Below, piece by piece: positions 17,709-26,387 of a stretch of 64,000 nt of DNA. Origin of the DNA: Microbispora bryophytorum. GTDB lineage: Bacteria > Actinomycetota > Actinomycetes > Streptosporangiales > Streptosporangiaceae. The position numbers were made by a program, and so were the translations under genes. How positions within the stretch are numbered: position 1 is the first letter of the stretch; each line of letters opens with the position of its first letter. The DNA lies in NCBI RefSeq assembly GCF_006874465.1, contig NZ_VIRL01000002.1, positions 1-64,000 on the forward strand. Reading direction: 5' to 3'. A model generated the notes under the pieces. That model was not told the DNA's origin, did no database searches, and worked only from the letters and a program-made list of their open reading frames with translations.

Positions 17709-18446
17709 TCAGTCCAGGGACGGGGGAGTGGTGTAGCGGGTGGCGAGCGCGCCGAGCTGGTCGATGACCGTCCGTTTCCAGGTGCCGTCCTCGAACATCC
17801 GGCGCAGCGCCTCTTCGACCTGATCGCGCAGTGCGGCCGTCCCGGTGGCGATGCCGTACCTCTCGGTGGACAGCCCCTTGCCGCTGAAGCGGAACCTGCC
17901 GGGATACTGCGCCGACAGCCCGGCGAGCACGGGGGCGTCGGCCACGATCGCGTCGGTCCTGCCGGAGGCCAGCAGCGGGGCGCAGGCCGCGGGCAGGTTC
18001 GCCTCCGCGAGGAAGAACTGCCGCCAGCGGGTGCCGAATTTCCGCACGAGCGGCTCGGCGGACTCCCGGGTGGCGCAGACGCGTTTGCGGGCGAGGTCGC
18101 GCGGCCGGCGGATGGACAGGTCGTGGGCCCGGACGAGGATGTCGGTGCTGGTGACGAGGTAGGGGCCGGCGACATACCGGGAGCCGGGCGGGCCGGTGGC
18201 GCCGACGACGAGATCGGCCCGCGCGGTGTCGAGCGTGTAGACGACCTGGTCGTCGCGGTAGCCGAGCGCCCGGGCGACGTATTGCGCGACCTCGATGTCG
18301 AAGCCGCTGTAGCGCCCGTCGGGAAGCCTGGTGACCAGGCCCGGCTGCCCGGGACGCACGCCGACCACCAGCGTGCCGCCGTTCCCGCATCCACCGGTCA
18401 GGAACGTGGCCGCCAGGACGCCGACCACGGCAACGCCACGCCACAC
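17709..18446 (-). CDS. Second amino-acid ABC substrate-binding lipoprotein
   Basis: This 245-residue family 3 solute-binding protein has a short lipoprotein signal (lipobox LTGGC, Cys 20 from GTG 18446) and the family landmarks GFDIEVAQYVARALG and AGPYLVTSTDILVR. It resembles the binding protein at 20112 but is clearly diverged. It lies downstream of the permeases on the same strand after an 85-bp gap. GATATT six bases before GTG 18446 suggests its own leaderless promoter. A longer frame from TTG 18497 is less likely because the signal peptide starts at the GTG. It may give the transporter a second substrate range. Confidence 0.85.
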   Translation of the reverse strand: MWRGVAVVGVLAATFLTGGCGNGGTLVVGVRPGQPGLVTRLPDGRYSGFDIEVAQYVARALGYRDDQVVYTLDTARADLVVGATGPPGSRYVAGPYLVTSTDILVRAHDLSIRRPRDLARKRVCATRESAEPLVRKFGTRWRQFFLAEANLPAACAPLLASGRTDAIVADAPVLAGLSAQYPGRFRFSGKGLSTERYGIATGTAALRDQVEEALRRMFEDGTWKRTVIDQLGALATRYTTPPSLD

Positions 18447-18452
18447 GCGATC

Positions 18453-18458
18453 AATATC
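18453..18458 (-). promoter_or_regulatory. Likely -10 element for the second binding protein
   Basis: GATATT on the minus strand ends six bases before GTG 18446, as expected for a leaderless transcript. Confidence 0.4.
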
Positions 18459-18531
18459 GAGGTCGCGTGCGTCTGCCCGCCAGCAGCGACACGGCAAAGA
18501 TCCCTTGACCCGAGCCGTGCGGAGGGAGGGG

Positions 18532-19410
18532 TCAGCTCATCAGCGCGACCTCGCCGCCCGCGGCCACCTCGGCGGCGGCCGGGTCGGCCGTGATCTTCCG
18601 GCTGTGCCTGCTGCGCCGTTCCAGCCAGGTGGCGAGGTAGCCGAGCGCCAGGTTGATCGCGATGTAGACCACCGCGATGACGATGACCGAGGGGATCAGG
18701 TTGGCGTAGTTGGCCGGCACCACGCGGGCGCCCGCGTTCAGCAGGTCGGCGTACGCCACGACGAACCCGAGCGCGGTGTCCTTGAGCAGCACCACGAGCT
18801 GGCTGATGATCGCGGGCATCATCGCGGTCACCGCCTGCGGCAGCAGGATCAGCCGCATCACCTGGTTCTTGCGCAGGCCGATCGCGGATCCCGCCTCGGC
18901 CTGGCCCCGCGGCACGGCGAGGATGCCCGCGCGCACGATCTCCGCGAGGACCGACCCGTTGTAGACCGTGAGACCGAAGACCACGGCCGCGAACTCGGTC
19001 ACGACCAGCCCGGCCAGGCTCCCGCCGTACTGGGCGAAGAAGATCAGCATGAGCACCGGGACCGCGCGGAAGGCCTCGACGACCACCGCGGCCGGGATCC
19101 GCACCCAGCGGTGGTCCGACAGGCGGGCGATGCCGAACGCGGCCCCGAACAGCAGCGCGAGCACCGCGGCGACCGCGGCGGCGGTCAGCGTGTTGAGCAG
19201 TCCGGGCAGGATCAGCTCGGTCCAGGTCTCGGCCCGCAGGAACGGCTGCCACAGCTTGCCGTCCCACTGGCCCTTCTCGTCGTACTTCGTCCAGACGAAG
19301 TACGCCACGAGCAGCAGGACGAGGCCGGACGCGAGGGTCAGCACGTTGTTGCGCAGGCGGGCGCGCGGGCCCGGGACGTCGTAGAGGACGCCGGCGCCGC
19401 GCCCGGTCAT
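18532..19410 (-). CDS. gluD: Glutamate-type ABC transporter permease (GluD-like)
   Basis: This 292-residue membrane protein has a first helix near 28-46, then a His/Glu/Gln permease domain of about five helices. The EAA-loop pattern is clear: VPRGQAEAGSAIGL. ATG 19410 overlaps the stop of the other permease by four bases. It forms a heterodimer with the product of 19407-20078 for uptake of glutamate or a similar amino acid. The tail after residue 270 is basic and cytoplasmic. Confidence 0.9.
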   Translation of the reverse strand: MTGRGAGVLYDVPGPRARLRNNVLTLASGLVLLLVAYFVWTKYDEKGQWDGKLWQPFLRAETWTELILPGLLNTLTAAAVAAVLALLFGAAFGIARLSDHRWVRIPAAVVVEAFRAVPVLMLIFFAQYGGSLAGLVVTEFAAVVFGLTVYNGSVLAEIVRAGILAVPRGQAEAGSAIGLRKNQVMRLILLPQAVTAMMPAIISQLVVLLKDTALGFVVAYADLLNAGARVVPANYANLIPSVIVIAVVYIAINLALGYLATWLERRSRHSRKITADPAAAEVAAGGEVALMS

Positions 19411-20078
19411 CGGACCACCGCCAGGCGGCGGGCCAGCCGGCCGGACAGCAGGTTCATGGGAAGGGTCAGCACGACGAACCCGGCGGCGAAGCCGAGGAAG
19501 ATGGGAATGATCGCGTCTCCGTGGGCGTCGAACAGGTTCTTCATCCGCAGCGCCGCCTCCATGACGCCGATCGCGGCCGCGACCGTCGTGTTCTTGACCA
19601 GCGCGTTCAGCAGGCTCCCGAGCGGCGCGATGACCGTGCGCACCGCCTGGGGGAGGATCACCAGGCGGAGCGTCTGCAGGAACGTCAGCCCGATCGCCCG
19701 GGCGGCCTCCGCCTGCCCGAGCGGCACGGTGTTGATCCCCGACCGCACGACCTCGCACACGAAGGCGGCGGTGTAGGCGGACAACCCGATGATCGACAGC
19801 CAGAAGCTGTTGAGCGACAGGTCGTCCCGGGAGAACTGGACGTTCATCACCGTGCCCAGGCCGAGGCCGCAGAACACGATGATCAGTGTGAGGGGCGTGT
19901 TGCGCAGCACGTTGACGTACAGCGCACCCGCCCCTCGCAGCACCGGAAGCGGACTGACGCGCATGGCCGCCAGCACGATCCCCCAGATCAGCGAGATCAC
20001 CCCGCTGACCACCGTGAGCTTCACCGTCAGCCAGAACGCGCCGAGGATGACGGGAAGCTCGTCGACGACGGCCTCCAC
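19407..20078 (-). CDS. gluC: Glutamate-type ABC transporter permease (GluC-like)
   Basis: This 223-residue permease of the polar amino-acid importer family has five predicted helices and the EAA motif VPLGQAEAARAIGL. GTG 20078 is supported by AAGGAGG seven bases upstream. It is the third gene of an ATPase, binding protein, permease, permease order, as in the Corynebacterium gluABCD operon. Confidence 0.9.
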   Translation of the reverse strand: MEAVVDELPVILGAFWLTVKLTVVSGVISLIWGIVLAAMRVSPLPVLRGAGALYVNVLRNTPLTLIIVFCGLGLGTVMNVQFSRDDLSLNSFWLSIIGLSAYTAAFVCEVVRSGINTVPLGQAEAARAIGLTFLQTLRLVILPQAVRTVIAPLGSLLNALVKNTTVAAAIGVMEAALRMKNLFDAHGDAIIPIFLGFAAGFVVLTLPMNLLSGRLARRLAVVR

Positions 20079-20111
20079 CGCCGGCCTCCTTCCAGTGCCG
20101 CTATCGGTGCC

Positions 20112-20945
20112 CTAGTACCGCTCGACGGACGGCGGCGTGGTGAAGTACTTGCCGAACTCGCCGAGGTTGGCGTCGAGGGCCTTGCGCCAGCTGCCGTCGT
20201 TGAAGAACTTCTCGATGGCGGTGTTGATCGCGTCGCGGCCGGACTTGTCGTCCATCTTGATGCCGATGCCGTACTTCTCCTCGCTGAACGGCTGGCCGAT
20301 CAGCTTGAACTTGCCGGGGAACTGGGCGGCGAACCCGGCGAGGATCGTCGCGTCCGTGGAGATCGCGTCGACCTGCTGGTTCTCCAGCAACGGCAGGCAC
20401 GCGCCGTACCCCTGCTGCTGAGTGAGGTTCTTGGACTCCCACTCGGCCCCGAACTTGTCGGCGAGCCGTTTCGGCGACGACGAGCCCTGCGCGCCGCAGA
20501 CCTTCTTGTCCTTGAGGGACTCGACCCCGGTGATCGAGGTGTCGTCGGCGCGGACGAGGATGTCCTGGCCGGTGATCAGGTACGGCCCGGCGAAGGAGAT
20601 CTTCTTCTTGCGCTCGTCGGTGATGGAGTAGGTCGCGACGACCATGTCCACCTGGCCCTGCTGGATGAACGGCTCCCGGTTGGCCGACTGGGCCTCCTTG
20701 AAGGTGATCCCGCTCTCCGGCACGCCGAGTTCCTTGGCGACGTACCTGGCCACGTCCACGTCGAACCCGCCGTAGGTGCCGTCGGGCTTCTTCAGGCCCC
20801 AGCCCGGCTGGTCGATCTTGATGCCGACGACGAGCTTCTTGTCGTTCTTCGCCTTGTCGGCGATCGAGTCCGCCCCGGAGTTGCCGCAGGCCGTCAGGCC
20901 GGTAGCCAGGGCGGCCAGCGCGAGCAGGCCGGCTCCGAATCGCAT
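20112..20945 (-). CDS. gluB: Glutamate-type ABC substrate-binding lipoprotein (GluB-like)
   Basis: This 277-residue family 3 binding protein has a lipoprotein signal with Cys 20 (GLTAC). Family motifs are GFDVDVARYVAKELG, the ligand-binding segment ATYSITDERKKKISF, and AGPYLITGQDILVR. An AGGTGA ribosome site lies 5-10 bases before ATG 20945. It captures the amino acid outside the membrane and delivers it to the two permeases encoded downstream. Glutamate is the likely ligand by family, not proven by sequence. Confidence 0.92.
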   Translation of the reverse strand: MRFGAGLLALAALATGLTACGNSGADSIADKAKNDKKLVVGIKIDQPGWGLKKPDGTYGGFDVDVARYVAKELGVPESGITFKEAQSANREPFIQQGQVDMVVATYSITDERKKKISFAGPYLITGQDILVRADDTSITGVESLKDKKVCGAQGSSSPKRLADKFGAEWESKNLTQQQGYGACLPLLENQQVDAISTDATILAGFAAQFPGKFKLIGQPFSEEKYGIGIKMDDKSGRDAINTAIEKFFNDGSWRKALDANLGEFGKYFTTPPSVERY

Positions 20946-20989
20946 CCGCGTCACCTTTCGCTTCTTGTGGAGCTTGTCGTGAGCTGGGA

Positions 20990-21745
20990 TCAATGAGTGA
21001 GGATCTTGGAGAGGAAGTCGCGGGCGCGCTCGGTGCTCGGCTGGGTGAAGAACTCCGAGGGCGACCCCTCCTCGACGATCTGGCCGTCGGCCATGAACAC
21101 GATCCGGTTGGCCGCCCGGCGGGCGAAACCCATCTCGTGGGTGACGACCATCATCGTCATGCCGTCCTTGGCCAGGCCGGTCATCACGTCGAGCACTTCC
21201 TGGACCATCTCGGGGTCGAGGGCCGAGGTGGGCTCGTCGAAAAGGATCATCTTGGGGTCCATGGCCAGCGCGCGGGCGATGGCCGCGCGCTGCTGCTGGC
21301 CGCCGGACAACTGGGCGGGATACTTGCCCGCCTGAGAGGTGATGCCGACCCGTTCGAGCAGTTCCATGCCCCGCTGCTCGGCCTGCTGCCGGGAGATCTT
21401 CCGCACCCTGGTCGGACCGAGCGTGACGTTCTCCAGGATCGTCTTGTGGGAGAAGAGGTTGAAGGACTGGAACACCATCCCGACCTCGGATCGCAGGCGG
21501 GCCAGAGCCCTGCCCTCCGCGGGCAGCTCCCGCCCGTCGAAGACGATGGTTCCGGTGTCGGTCGTCTCCAGACGATTGATCACCCGGCACAGCGTCGACT
21601 TGCCGCTGCCGGACGGGCCGATGACGACGACCACCTCGCCCCGGCCCACGCTCAGGCCGATGTCCTTGAGCACATGCAGGGGACCGAAATGCTTGTTGAC
21701 TCCCTCCAGCCTGACAAGCGGGTCGGAACCACTGATCTCCGTCAT
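20990..21745 (-). CDS. gluA: Glutamate-type ABC transporter ATP-binding protein (GluA-like)
   Basis: This 251-residue ATPase powers the importer. Walker A is GPSGSGKST near 40-48, the signature LSGGQQQRAAIARAL, and Walker B MILFDEPTSALDPE. It is the first gene of the minus-strand operon. ATG 21745 is preferred to TTG 21754 because TACGTT lies exactly seven bases upstream, indicating a leaderless message. Confidence 0.93.
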   Translation of the reverse strand: MTEISGSDPLVRLEGVNKHFGPLHVLKDIGLSVGRGEVVVVIGPSGSGKSTLCRVINRLETTDTGTIVFDGRELPAEGRALARLRSEVGMVFQSFNLFSHKTILENVTLGPTRVRKISRQQAEQRGMELLERVGITSQAGKYPAQLSGGQQQRAAIARALAMDPKMILFDEPTSALDPEMVQEVLDVMTGLAKDGMTMMVVTHEMGFARRAANRIVFMADGQIVEEGSPSEFFTQPSTERARDFLSKILTH

Positions 21746-21752
21746 GGTCAAC

Positions 21753-21758
21753 AACGTA
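21753..21758 (-). promoter_or_regulatory. Likely -10 element of the glutamate importer operon
   Basis: TACGTT (minus strand) ends seven bases before ATG 21745. No ribosome site is present, so the operon probably starts leaderless. Confidence 0.5.
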
Positions 21759-21949
21759 GGGGGGTCAACGTCGCCGAGTCACTAACGGGCCGGTACCGAA
21801 TAGATCACATCCCGGCTGCTCAGGACATCAGTCCCGGTTTGTCCGTACGGCCCGGCCCATGCGGCCCGGGACGCGGTCCCGGTCGGCTCCGGTCGGCCTC
21901 GCGCCGAGCAGGAGCGCGGATACGCAAAAATCCGGAGCCGGAAAACGGC

Positions 21950-23398
21950 TCATCGTGGGACCGGCATACTGAAAAGTCCGGTGTGACCGGCACGATGCTC
22001 GCTTCGGCCGGCGGTATGAGGCGCTTCGCGGATGGGGAGGCGCAGGACGAACCGTGCTCCCCGTTCGCTGTCCTGGATGGTCAAGGTGCCCCGATGCGCT
22101 TCCGCGATCTCCCGCGCGATCGCCAGACCCAACCCGGTGCCCCCTGAGTCCCGGTCGCGGGAGGCGTCCAGCCGGGTGAAGCGGTCGAACACGATCTCCC
22201 GGTGTTCCGGGGCGACTCCGGCGCCGTCGTCGAGGACCTCCAGCGTCGCCGTCGGCCCGTCGGCCCGCACGCTGACGGTGATCTGCGAGGTGGCGTGCCG
22301 TTCGGCGTTGTCGAGCAGGTTCACCAGGAGCCGGGTGATCCGCAGCCGGTCGCAGTCGACGAAGACGTTCTGCCGGAGATCTTTCACGATCTTCATTCGG
22401 TAGGTGCGGCGGTCGAGCTCGCCGCCGAGCAGCCGGCCGAGGTCGGTCGGACTGAGATCGAGGGGGGCGCGGGCGTCCAGCCTGGCCAGGGTCAGCAGAT
22501 CGGTCACGATCGCCTGAAGCCGGTCCACTCCGGAGAGCACCGCCGCCGTCATCGTGGGCCAGTGGGTGTCGTCCGGATGCATGAGGGCCTCTTCGAGCTG
22601 GGTCCGCATGGCGGTGAGGGGGCTGCGCAGGTCGTGCGAGGCGTCCGAGGTGAACTGCCGCAGTTGCTTGTACGCGCCTTCGAGCCGGTCCAGGGTGTCG
22701 TTCACCGTTCCGGCCAGGAGCTTGATCTCTTCCTGGTTGTTGTGCGCCACCGGGACCCGGCGGTGGAGATGGGTGGCGGTGATCTCCGCCAGTTCCGTGC
22801 GGATGGCGTCCACCGCGGTCATGTCCCTCTTGGCCACATGGAAGGTCCCGGCCGCCGTCATCGCGGTCATCAGCAGGGACATGCCGATCGCGAAGGACAG
22901 CGCCGCCGTGTTCCCGTACCAGGGGATGGTGGGCGCCGAGACGTAGAGGAGCCAGGGCCCGTCCGGCTGATAGACCTTGTAGGAGAAGACGGTCATGCAG
23001 CCTTTCAGCCCGGCCGGAGGGCACAGCACCCGTTCGGCGTGCACGCTCGCGCTGGCCGCGCGGAAGGTGGCCATCGGGGGCTTGTGGGCGAGTTGCGGCG
23101 TCGCCGCGACGACCTCGTTCCGCGTGTTCAGGACCTGGATCGCCATGTCCTTGCCCGCCGGCAGCACGGGGGGGAGGAACCCCTCTCTGATGAGGGGCAC
23201 CACTCGGTCCCACGCCCCGGTGACTCGAGCCCGGGACGACTCGTCGTCCTTGCTGCCGACGACGACGAGGAAGAGCAGACTGACCCCGGTGCACACCAAT
23301 GCGGCGACGGTGGAGTAACCAACCGTCCTGCGGATGAGAACGGATGATCGCTTCCAGTTCACCATGGTTCTGGCCAATCCGTGGGGAGCGTGGTCCAT
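21950..23398 (-). CDS. Two-component sensor histidine kinase, no adjacent response regulator
   Basis: The 482-residue kinase has helices near 27-48 and 168-192 enclosing an extracytoplasmic sensor with two cysteines (CPPAGLKGC), a HAMP-like segment, the phosphoacceptor His in SHDLRSP near 252, then N box NLLDNAERH, G1 DDGAGV and G2 GGTGLGLAI. It should phosphorylate an OmpR-type response regulator, yet neither neighbour is one: the glutamate operon lies downstream and miaB is divergent. ATG 23398 is used. ATG 23365 is an alternative. Its upstream region is AT-rich for this genome. The signal is unknown. Confidence 0.92.
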   Translation of the reverse strand: MDHAPHGLARTMVNWKRSSVLIRRTVGYSTVAALVCTGVSLLFLVVVGSKDDESSRARVTGAWDRVVPLIREGFLPPVLPAGKDMAIQVLNTRNEVVAATPQLAHKPPMATFRAASASVHAERVLCPPAGLKGCMTVFSYKVYQPDGPWLLYVSAPTIPWYGNTAALSFAIGMSLLMTAMTAAGTFHVAKRDMTAVDAIRTELAEITATHLHRRVPVAHNNQEEIKLLAGTVNDTLDRLEGAYKQLRQFTSDASHDLRSPLTAMRTQLEEALMHPDDTHWPTMTAAVLSGVDRLQAIVTDLLTLARLDARAPLDLSPTDLGRLLGGELDRRTYRMKIVKDLRQNVFVDCDRLRITRLLVNLLDNAERHATSQITVSVRADGPTATLEVLDDGAGVAPEHREIVFDRFTRLDASRDRDSGGTGLGLAIAREIAEAHRGTLTIQDSERGARFVLRLPIREAPHTAGRSEHRAGHTGLFSMPVPR

Positions 23399-23673
23399 GC
23401 ACTCACAAGGGCATCACATAGAGATGAATGATTCAATAAAACGATATTTTCGCTTTTCACAAGCCTGGGTAATGACAGATGCGAGCCCTGGTCATGACAG
23501 CGGGATCCGCGCCCCTGATCCGGTCCGCGCCGGGAGGGCGTGGCGTGCGGCGGCGACGCTGTGCGTGGCCCCGCGGCCGAGGCCACGAGCCGGCCTGGCC
23601 GGCCGTGCCGGCGATCGGGTGCGCGACGTTCCGGTACGGGTGAGGGCGGGAAAGCGCCTACCCTTGTAGGGCG
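23399..23673. other. Divergent promoter region with an AT-rich patch
   Basis: No gene fits here. Bases 23400-23483 are unusually AT-rich for this genome and probably hold the kinase promoter. TACCCT at 23659-23664, nine bases before miaB, is the likely miaB -10 element. Confidence 0.5.
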
Positions 23674-25224
23674 ATGACTGCGACCACACAGACTGTGACG
23701 ACCCAGGGCGCCGAAAGCGTGACGACGATACAGGCGGGCACCGAGGGCGCGGCCCGGACCTACGAGGTGCGGACCTACGGCTGCCAGATGAACGTGCACG
23801 ACTCCGAGCGGCTGTCCGGGCTGCTGGAGGACGCGGGATACGTCCGCGCGGCCGAGGGGGACACGCCGGACGTCGTCGTGTTCAACACCTGCGCCGTACG
23901 CGAGAACGCCGACAACCGGCTCTACGGCAACCTGGGCCACCTGCGGCCGATCAAGATGGCCCGTGAGGGCATGCAGATCGCGGTCGGCGGGTGCCTGGCG
24001 CAGAAGGACCAGGGCGAGATCGTCCGCCGGGCCCCCTGGGTGGACGTGGTCTTCGGCACCCACAACGTCGGGTCGCTGCCGGTGCTGCTCGAGCGAGCCC
24101 GGATCGCGCAGGAGGCGCAGGTCGAGATCAAGGAGTCCCTGGAGACCTTCCCCTCCACGTTGCCGAGCCGCCGCGAGTCGGCCTACGCGGCGTGGGTGGC
24201 GATCTCGGTCGGGTGCAACAACACCTGCACGTTCTGCATCGTGCCGTCGCTGCGCGGCAAGGAGAAGGACCGCCGTCCCGGCGACATCCTCGGCGAGGTG
24301 CGCACGCTGGTCGACCAGGGCGTCCTGGAGATCACCCTGCTGGGCCAGAACGTCAACACCTACGGCGTGGAGTTCGGCGACCGGCTCGCGTTCGGCAAGC
24401 TGCTGCGGGCCTGCGGGGACATCGAGGGCCTGGAGCGAGTCCGCTTCACCTCGCCCCACCCGGCGGCCTTCACCGACGACGTGATCGCCGCCATGGCCGA
24501 GACGCCGAACGTGATGCACCAGTTGCACATGCCGCTGCAGTCCGGCTCCGACCGCATCCTCAAGGCCATGCGCCGGTCGTACCGGTCCGAGCGCTACCTC
24601 GGGATCATCGAGCGGGTCCGGGCCGCCATGCCGGACGCCGCGATCTCGACCGACATCATCGTGGGCTTCCCCGGCGAGACCGAGGAGGACTTCCAGGAGA
24701 CGCTCGACGTCGTACGGCAGTCGCGCTTCGCCAACGCGTTCACGTTCCAGTACTCCATCCGCCCCGGCACCCCGGCCGCGACCATGGAGGACCAGGTGCC
24801 CAAGGCCGTCGTCCAGGAGCGGTACGAGCGCCTGGTCGCCCTTCAGGAGGAGATCTCCTGGGAGGAGAACAAGAAGCAGGTCGGGCGCACTCTGGAGGTG
24901 CTGGTCGCCGAGGGCGAGGGCCGCAAGGACGACGCCACCCACCGCCTGTCCGGCCGCGCGGCCGACAACCGCCTCGTCCACCTCGCCGCCGCCGGCGCCG
25001 CCGAGGCGCGCCCCGGCGACATGGTCACCGTCGAGGTGACCTACGCCGCGCCGCACCACCTGGTGGCCGACAAGGTCCTGTCCGTGCGGCGGACCCGCGC
25101 GGGCGACGCGTGGGAGGCCCGGCAGGCCGCCCCGCAGCGGGGCAGCGCGGTCAGCCTGGGGATGCCCACCGTCGGCCGTCCCGCTCCGCCGCCCGTGGAG
25201 CCGTCCGCCTGCTCGGCCGTCTGA
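23674..25224 (+). CDS. miaB: tRNA methylthiotransferase MiaB
   Basis: MiaB adds the 2-methylthio group to i6A37 in tRNAs reading UNN codons, a radical SAM reaction acting after MiaA. The 516-residue protein has the N-terminal cluster domain with cysteines in [15 protein letters not shown] and GGCLAQKD, the radical SAM motif CNNTCTFC near 180, and a C-terminal TRAM domain. A basic tail after residue 475 is longer than usual. ATG 23674 adds about 27 residues before the conserved YEVRTYGC. miaA lies 3.4 kb downstream on the same strand. Confidence 0.96.
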   Translation: MTATTQTVTTQGAESVTTIQAGTEGAARTYEVRTYGCQMNVHDSERLSGLLEDAGYVRAAEGDTPDVVVFNTCAVRENADNRLYGNLGHLRPIKMAREGMQIAVGGCLAQKDQGEIVRRAPWVDVVFGTHNVGSLPVLLERARIAQEAQVEIKESLETFPSTLPSRRESAYAAWVAISVGCNNTCTFCIVPSLRGKEKDRRPGDILGEVRTLVDQGVLEITLLGQNVNTYGVEFGDRLAFGKLLRACGDIEGLERVRFTSPHPAAFTDDVIAAMAETPNVMHQLHMPLQSGSDRILKAMRRSYRSERYLGIIERVRAAMPDAAISTDIIVGFPGETEEDFQETLDVVRQSRFANAFTFQYSIRPGTPAATMEDQVPKAVVQERYERLVALQEEISWEENKKQVGRTLEVLVAEGEGRKDDATHRLSGRAADNRLVHLAAAGAAEARPGDMVTVEVTYAAPHHLVADKVLSVRRTRAGDAWEARQAAPQRGSAVSLGMPTVGRPAPPPVEPSACSAV

Positions 25225-25243
25225 CGGGCCGACCCCCGCGACG

Positions 25244-25306
25244 TCCGGGCCTCTGACCGAGGCGTCCGGTCTACTGACCGAGACGCCCAGGTCACTGACT
25301 GAGGCG
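25244..25306 (-). repeat. Three 21-bp repeats across the stop codon of the 25292 gene
   Basis: Three 21-bp units run 25244-25264, 25265-25285 and 25286-25306. The gene ends inside the last with RLSQ and TGA. The next unit would read RLGQ followed by TAG in the same frame, so tandem stop codons are present. Confidence 0.85.
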
Positions 25307-26194
25307 GCGCAGGACCTCGTAGCAGTAGGCGCGCCGCAGGTCGTCGTCGAATCGCAGGCAGGGGTCCTGGATCCGGGTGCGCGCCGCGCCGTCCGCCCCG
25401 GCCGATCTCGGGGGCGCGGCGTCCCTGGCCGTCGTGTCCCTGGCCGTCATGTCCTTGGCCGCTGTGTCCTCTGCCGTCGATTCGCGGGTCGTGGAGCTCC
25501 GTACGGCCGGCTTCGAGGCGTGCGGAGCAGCGATGCGGGCGGGCCGGGGCCGGTGCGCCTCCCCCGTCCCGGCGCGGCCTGACGTGCCGGTGGAGCCGCT
25601 GGCGCCGCTCGCGCCGCTCCGGGACGACGAGACGGGCGAGGGCGGCCGGGACCGGGAGGAGGGGTGCGCCGTCCGGGGAGGGCGCCCGGGCGACGGCGAC
25701 GCTCCGACATCGTGACCGGGCGGCAGCGCGCCGCGTCGATGTGCCGCCGGTTCGTCCTTTGCCAATTCTCGCGCCGATTGTCCGCTTTCTGGGCTTTCTG
25801 TGGTGTCTCGCGGCGCCGTTTCCTCCGCCTCCTTCCGGTGCTCCGCCGCGCGTTCCGGTTCCGTTTCCGGTCGCCCGGATCCGGTTTTCCATGGGGAGGG
25901 CGCCGGCGAGAAGAAAGGGCCGGCGGCGGGAAATCCCGGCGCCGGACGTGCAGGAGAGGCCGCGGCGCCCAGATCGGCGGTCACCGGCCGGGCGGCGGAG
26001 GGCGCCGGGTCACGCGTGGGCAGGACGGCCAGGACGACGCCGAGTCCGGCGATCGCGGCCACGCCGACCACACCCGTCAGGGCGAGGACGGGATGGCCGT
26101 CGCGCCGGTGCCGAGGGATGGGGGAGAAATCCGGCAAGGTCGTATTCTTCCATGCGGCGGTCGGTCGTATCGGATTTCTCAGTCTGCCCGCCAC
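25292..26194 (-). CDS. Hypothetical membrane-anchored protein with disordered linker and C-terminal cysteine pair
   Basis: I do not recognise this protein of up to 300 residues. It has a basic N-terminus, one membrane helix at about 36-58, a long Pro/Ser/Arg/Thr-rich region to about 265 that includes 15-bp repeats, and a compact conserved-looking end with two cysteines (DPCLRFDDDLRRAYC). The C-terminal part would face outside. Start GTG 26194 lacks a ribosome site. A later TTG near 26140 is possible. It is divergent from rnz. Confidence 0.55.
   Translation of the reverse strand: MAGRLRNPIRPTAAWKNTTLPDFSPIPRHRRDGHPVLALTGVVGVAAIAGLGVVLAVLPTRDPAPSAARPVTADLGAAASPARPAPGFPAAGPFFSPAPSPWKTGSGRPETEPERAAEHRKEAEETAPRDTTESPESGQSARELAKDEPAAHRRGALPPGHDVGASPSPGRPPRTAHPSSRSRPPSPVSSSRSGASGASGSTGTSGRAGTGEAHRPRPARIAAPHASKPAVRSSTTRESTAEDTAAKDMTARDTTARDAAPPRSAGADGAARTRIQDPCLRFDDDLRRAYCYEVLRRLSQ
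25419..25478 (-). repeat. Four 15-bp repeats in the 25292 gene
   Basis: The units GCGTCCCTGGCCGTC, GTGTCCCTGGCCGTC, ATGTCCTTGGCCGCT and GTGTCCTCTGCCGTC follow directly, encoding repeated TARD-like pentads. Confidence 0.85.
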
Positions 26195-26375
26195 GCGCGA
26201 ATTCCAGCGGCGGTTCCGGCGATTTCCGGGAACTCCAAATACGCCGCCCGGCCATTATTCGGAGAAATATCCCGAATGATGGCGAATATTGGCTGAGTCG
26301 CGCCACGGCAGGTGAAAGGCCGCCATGGCGGTGCTTGCGCCGCAGCGCGGCGGCGCCCGATCGCCGGACACGTCC

Positions 26376-26381
26376 TACCAT
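26376..26381 (+). promoter_or_regulatory. Likely -10 element of the rnz leaderless promoter
   Basis: TACCAT ends six bases before the chosen GTG 26388. Confidence 0.5.
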
Positions 26382-26387
26382 CGCGGT

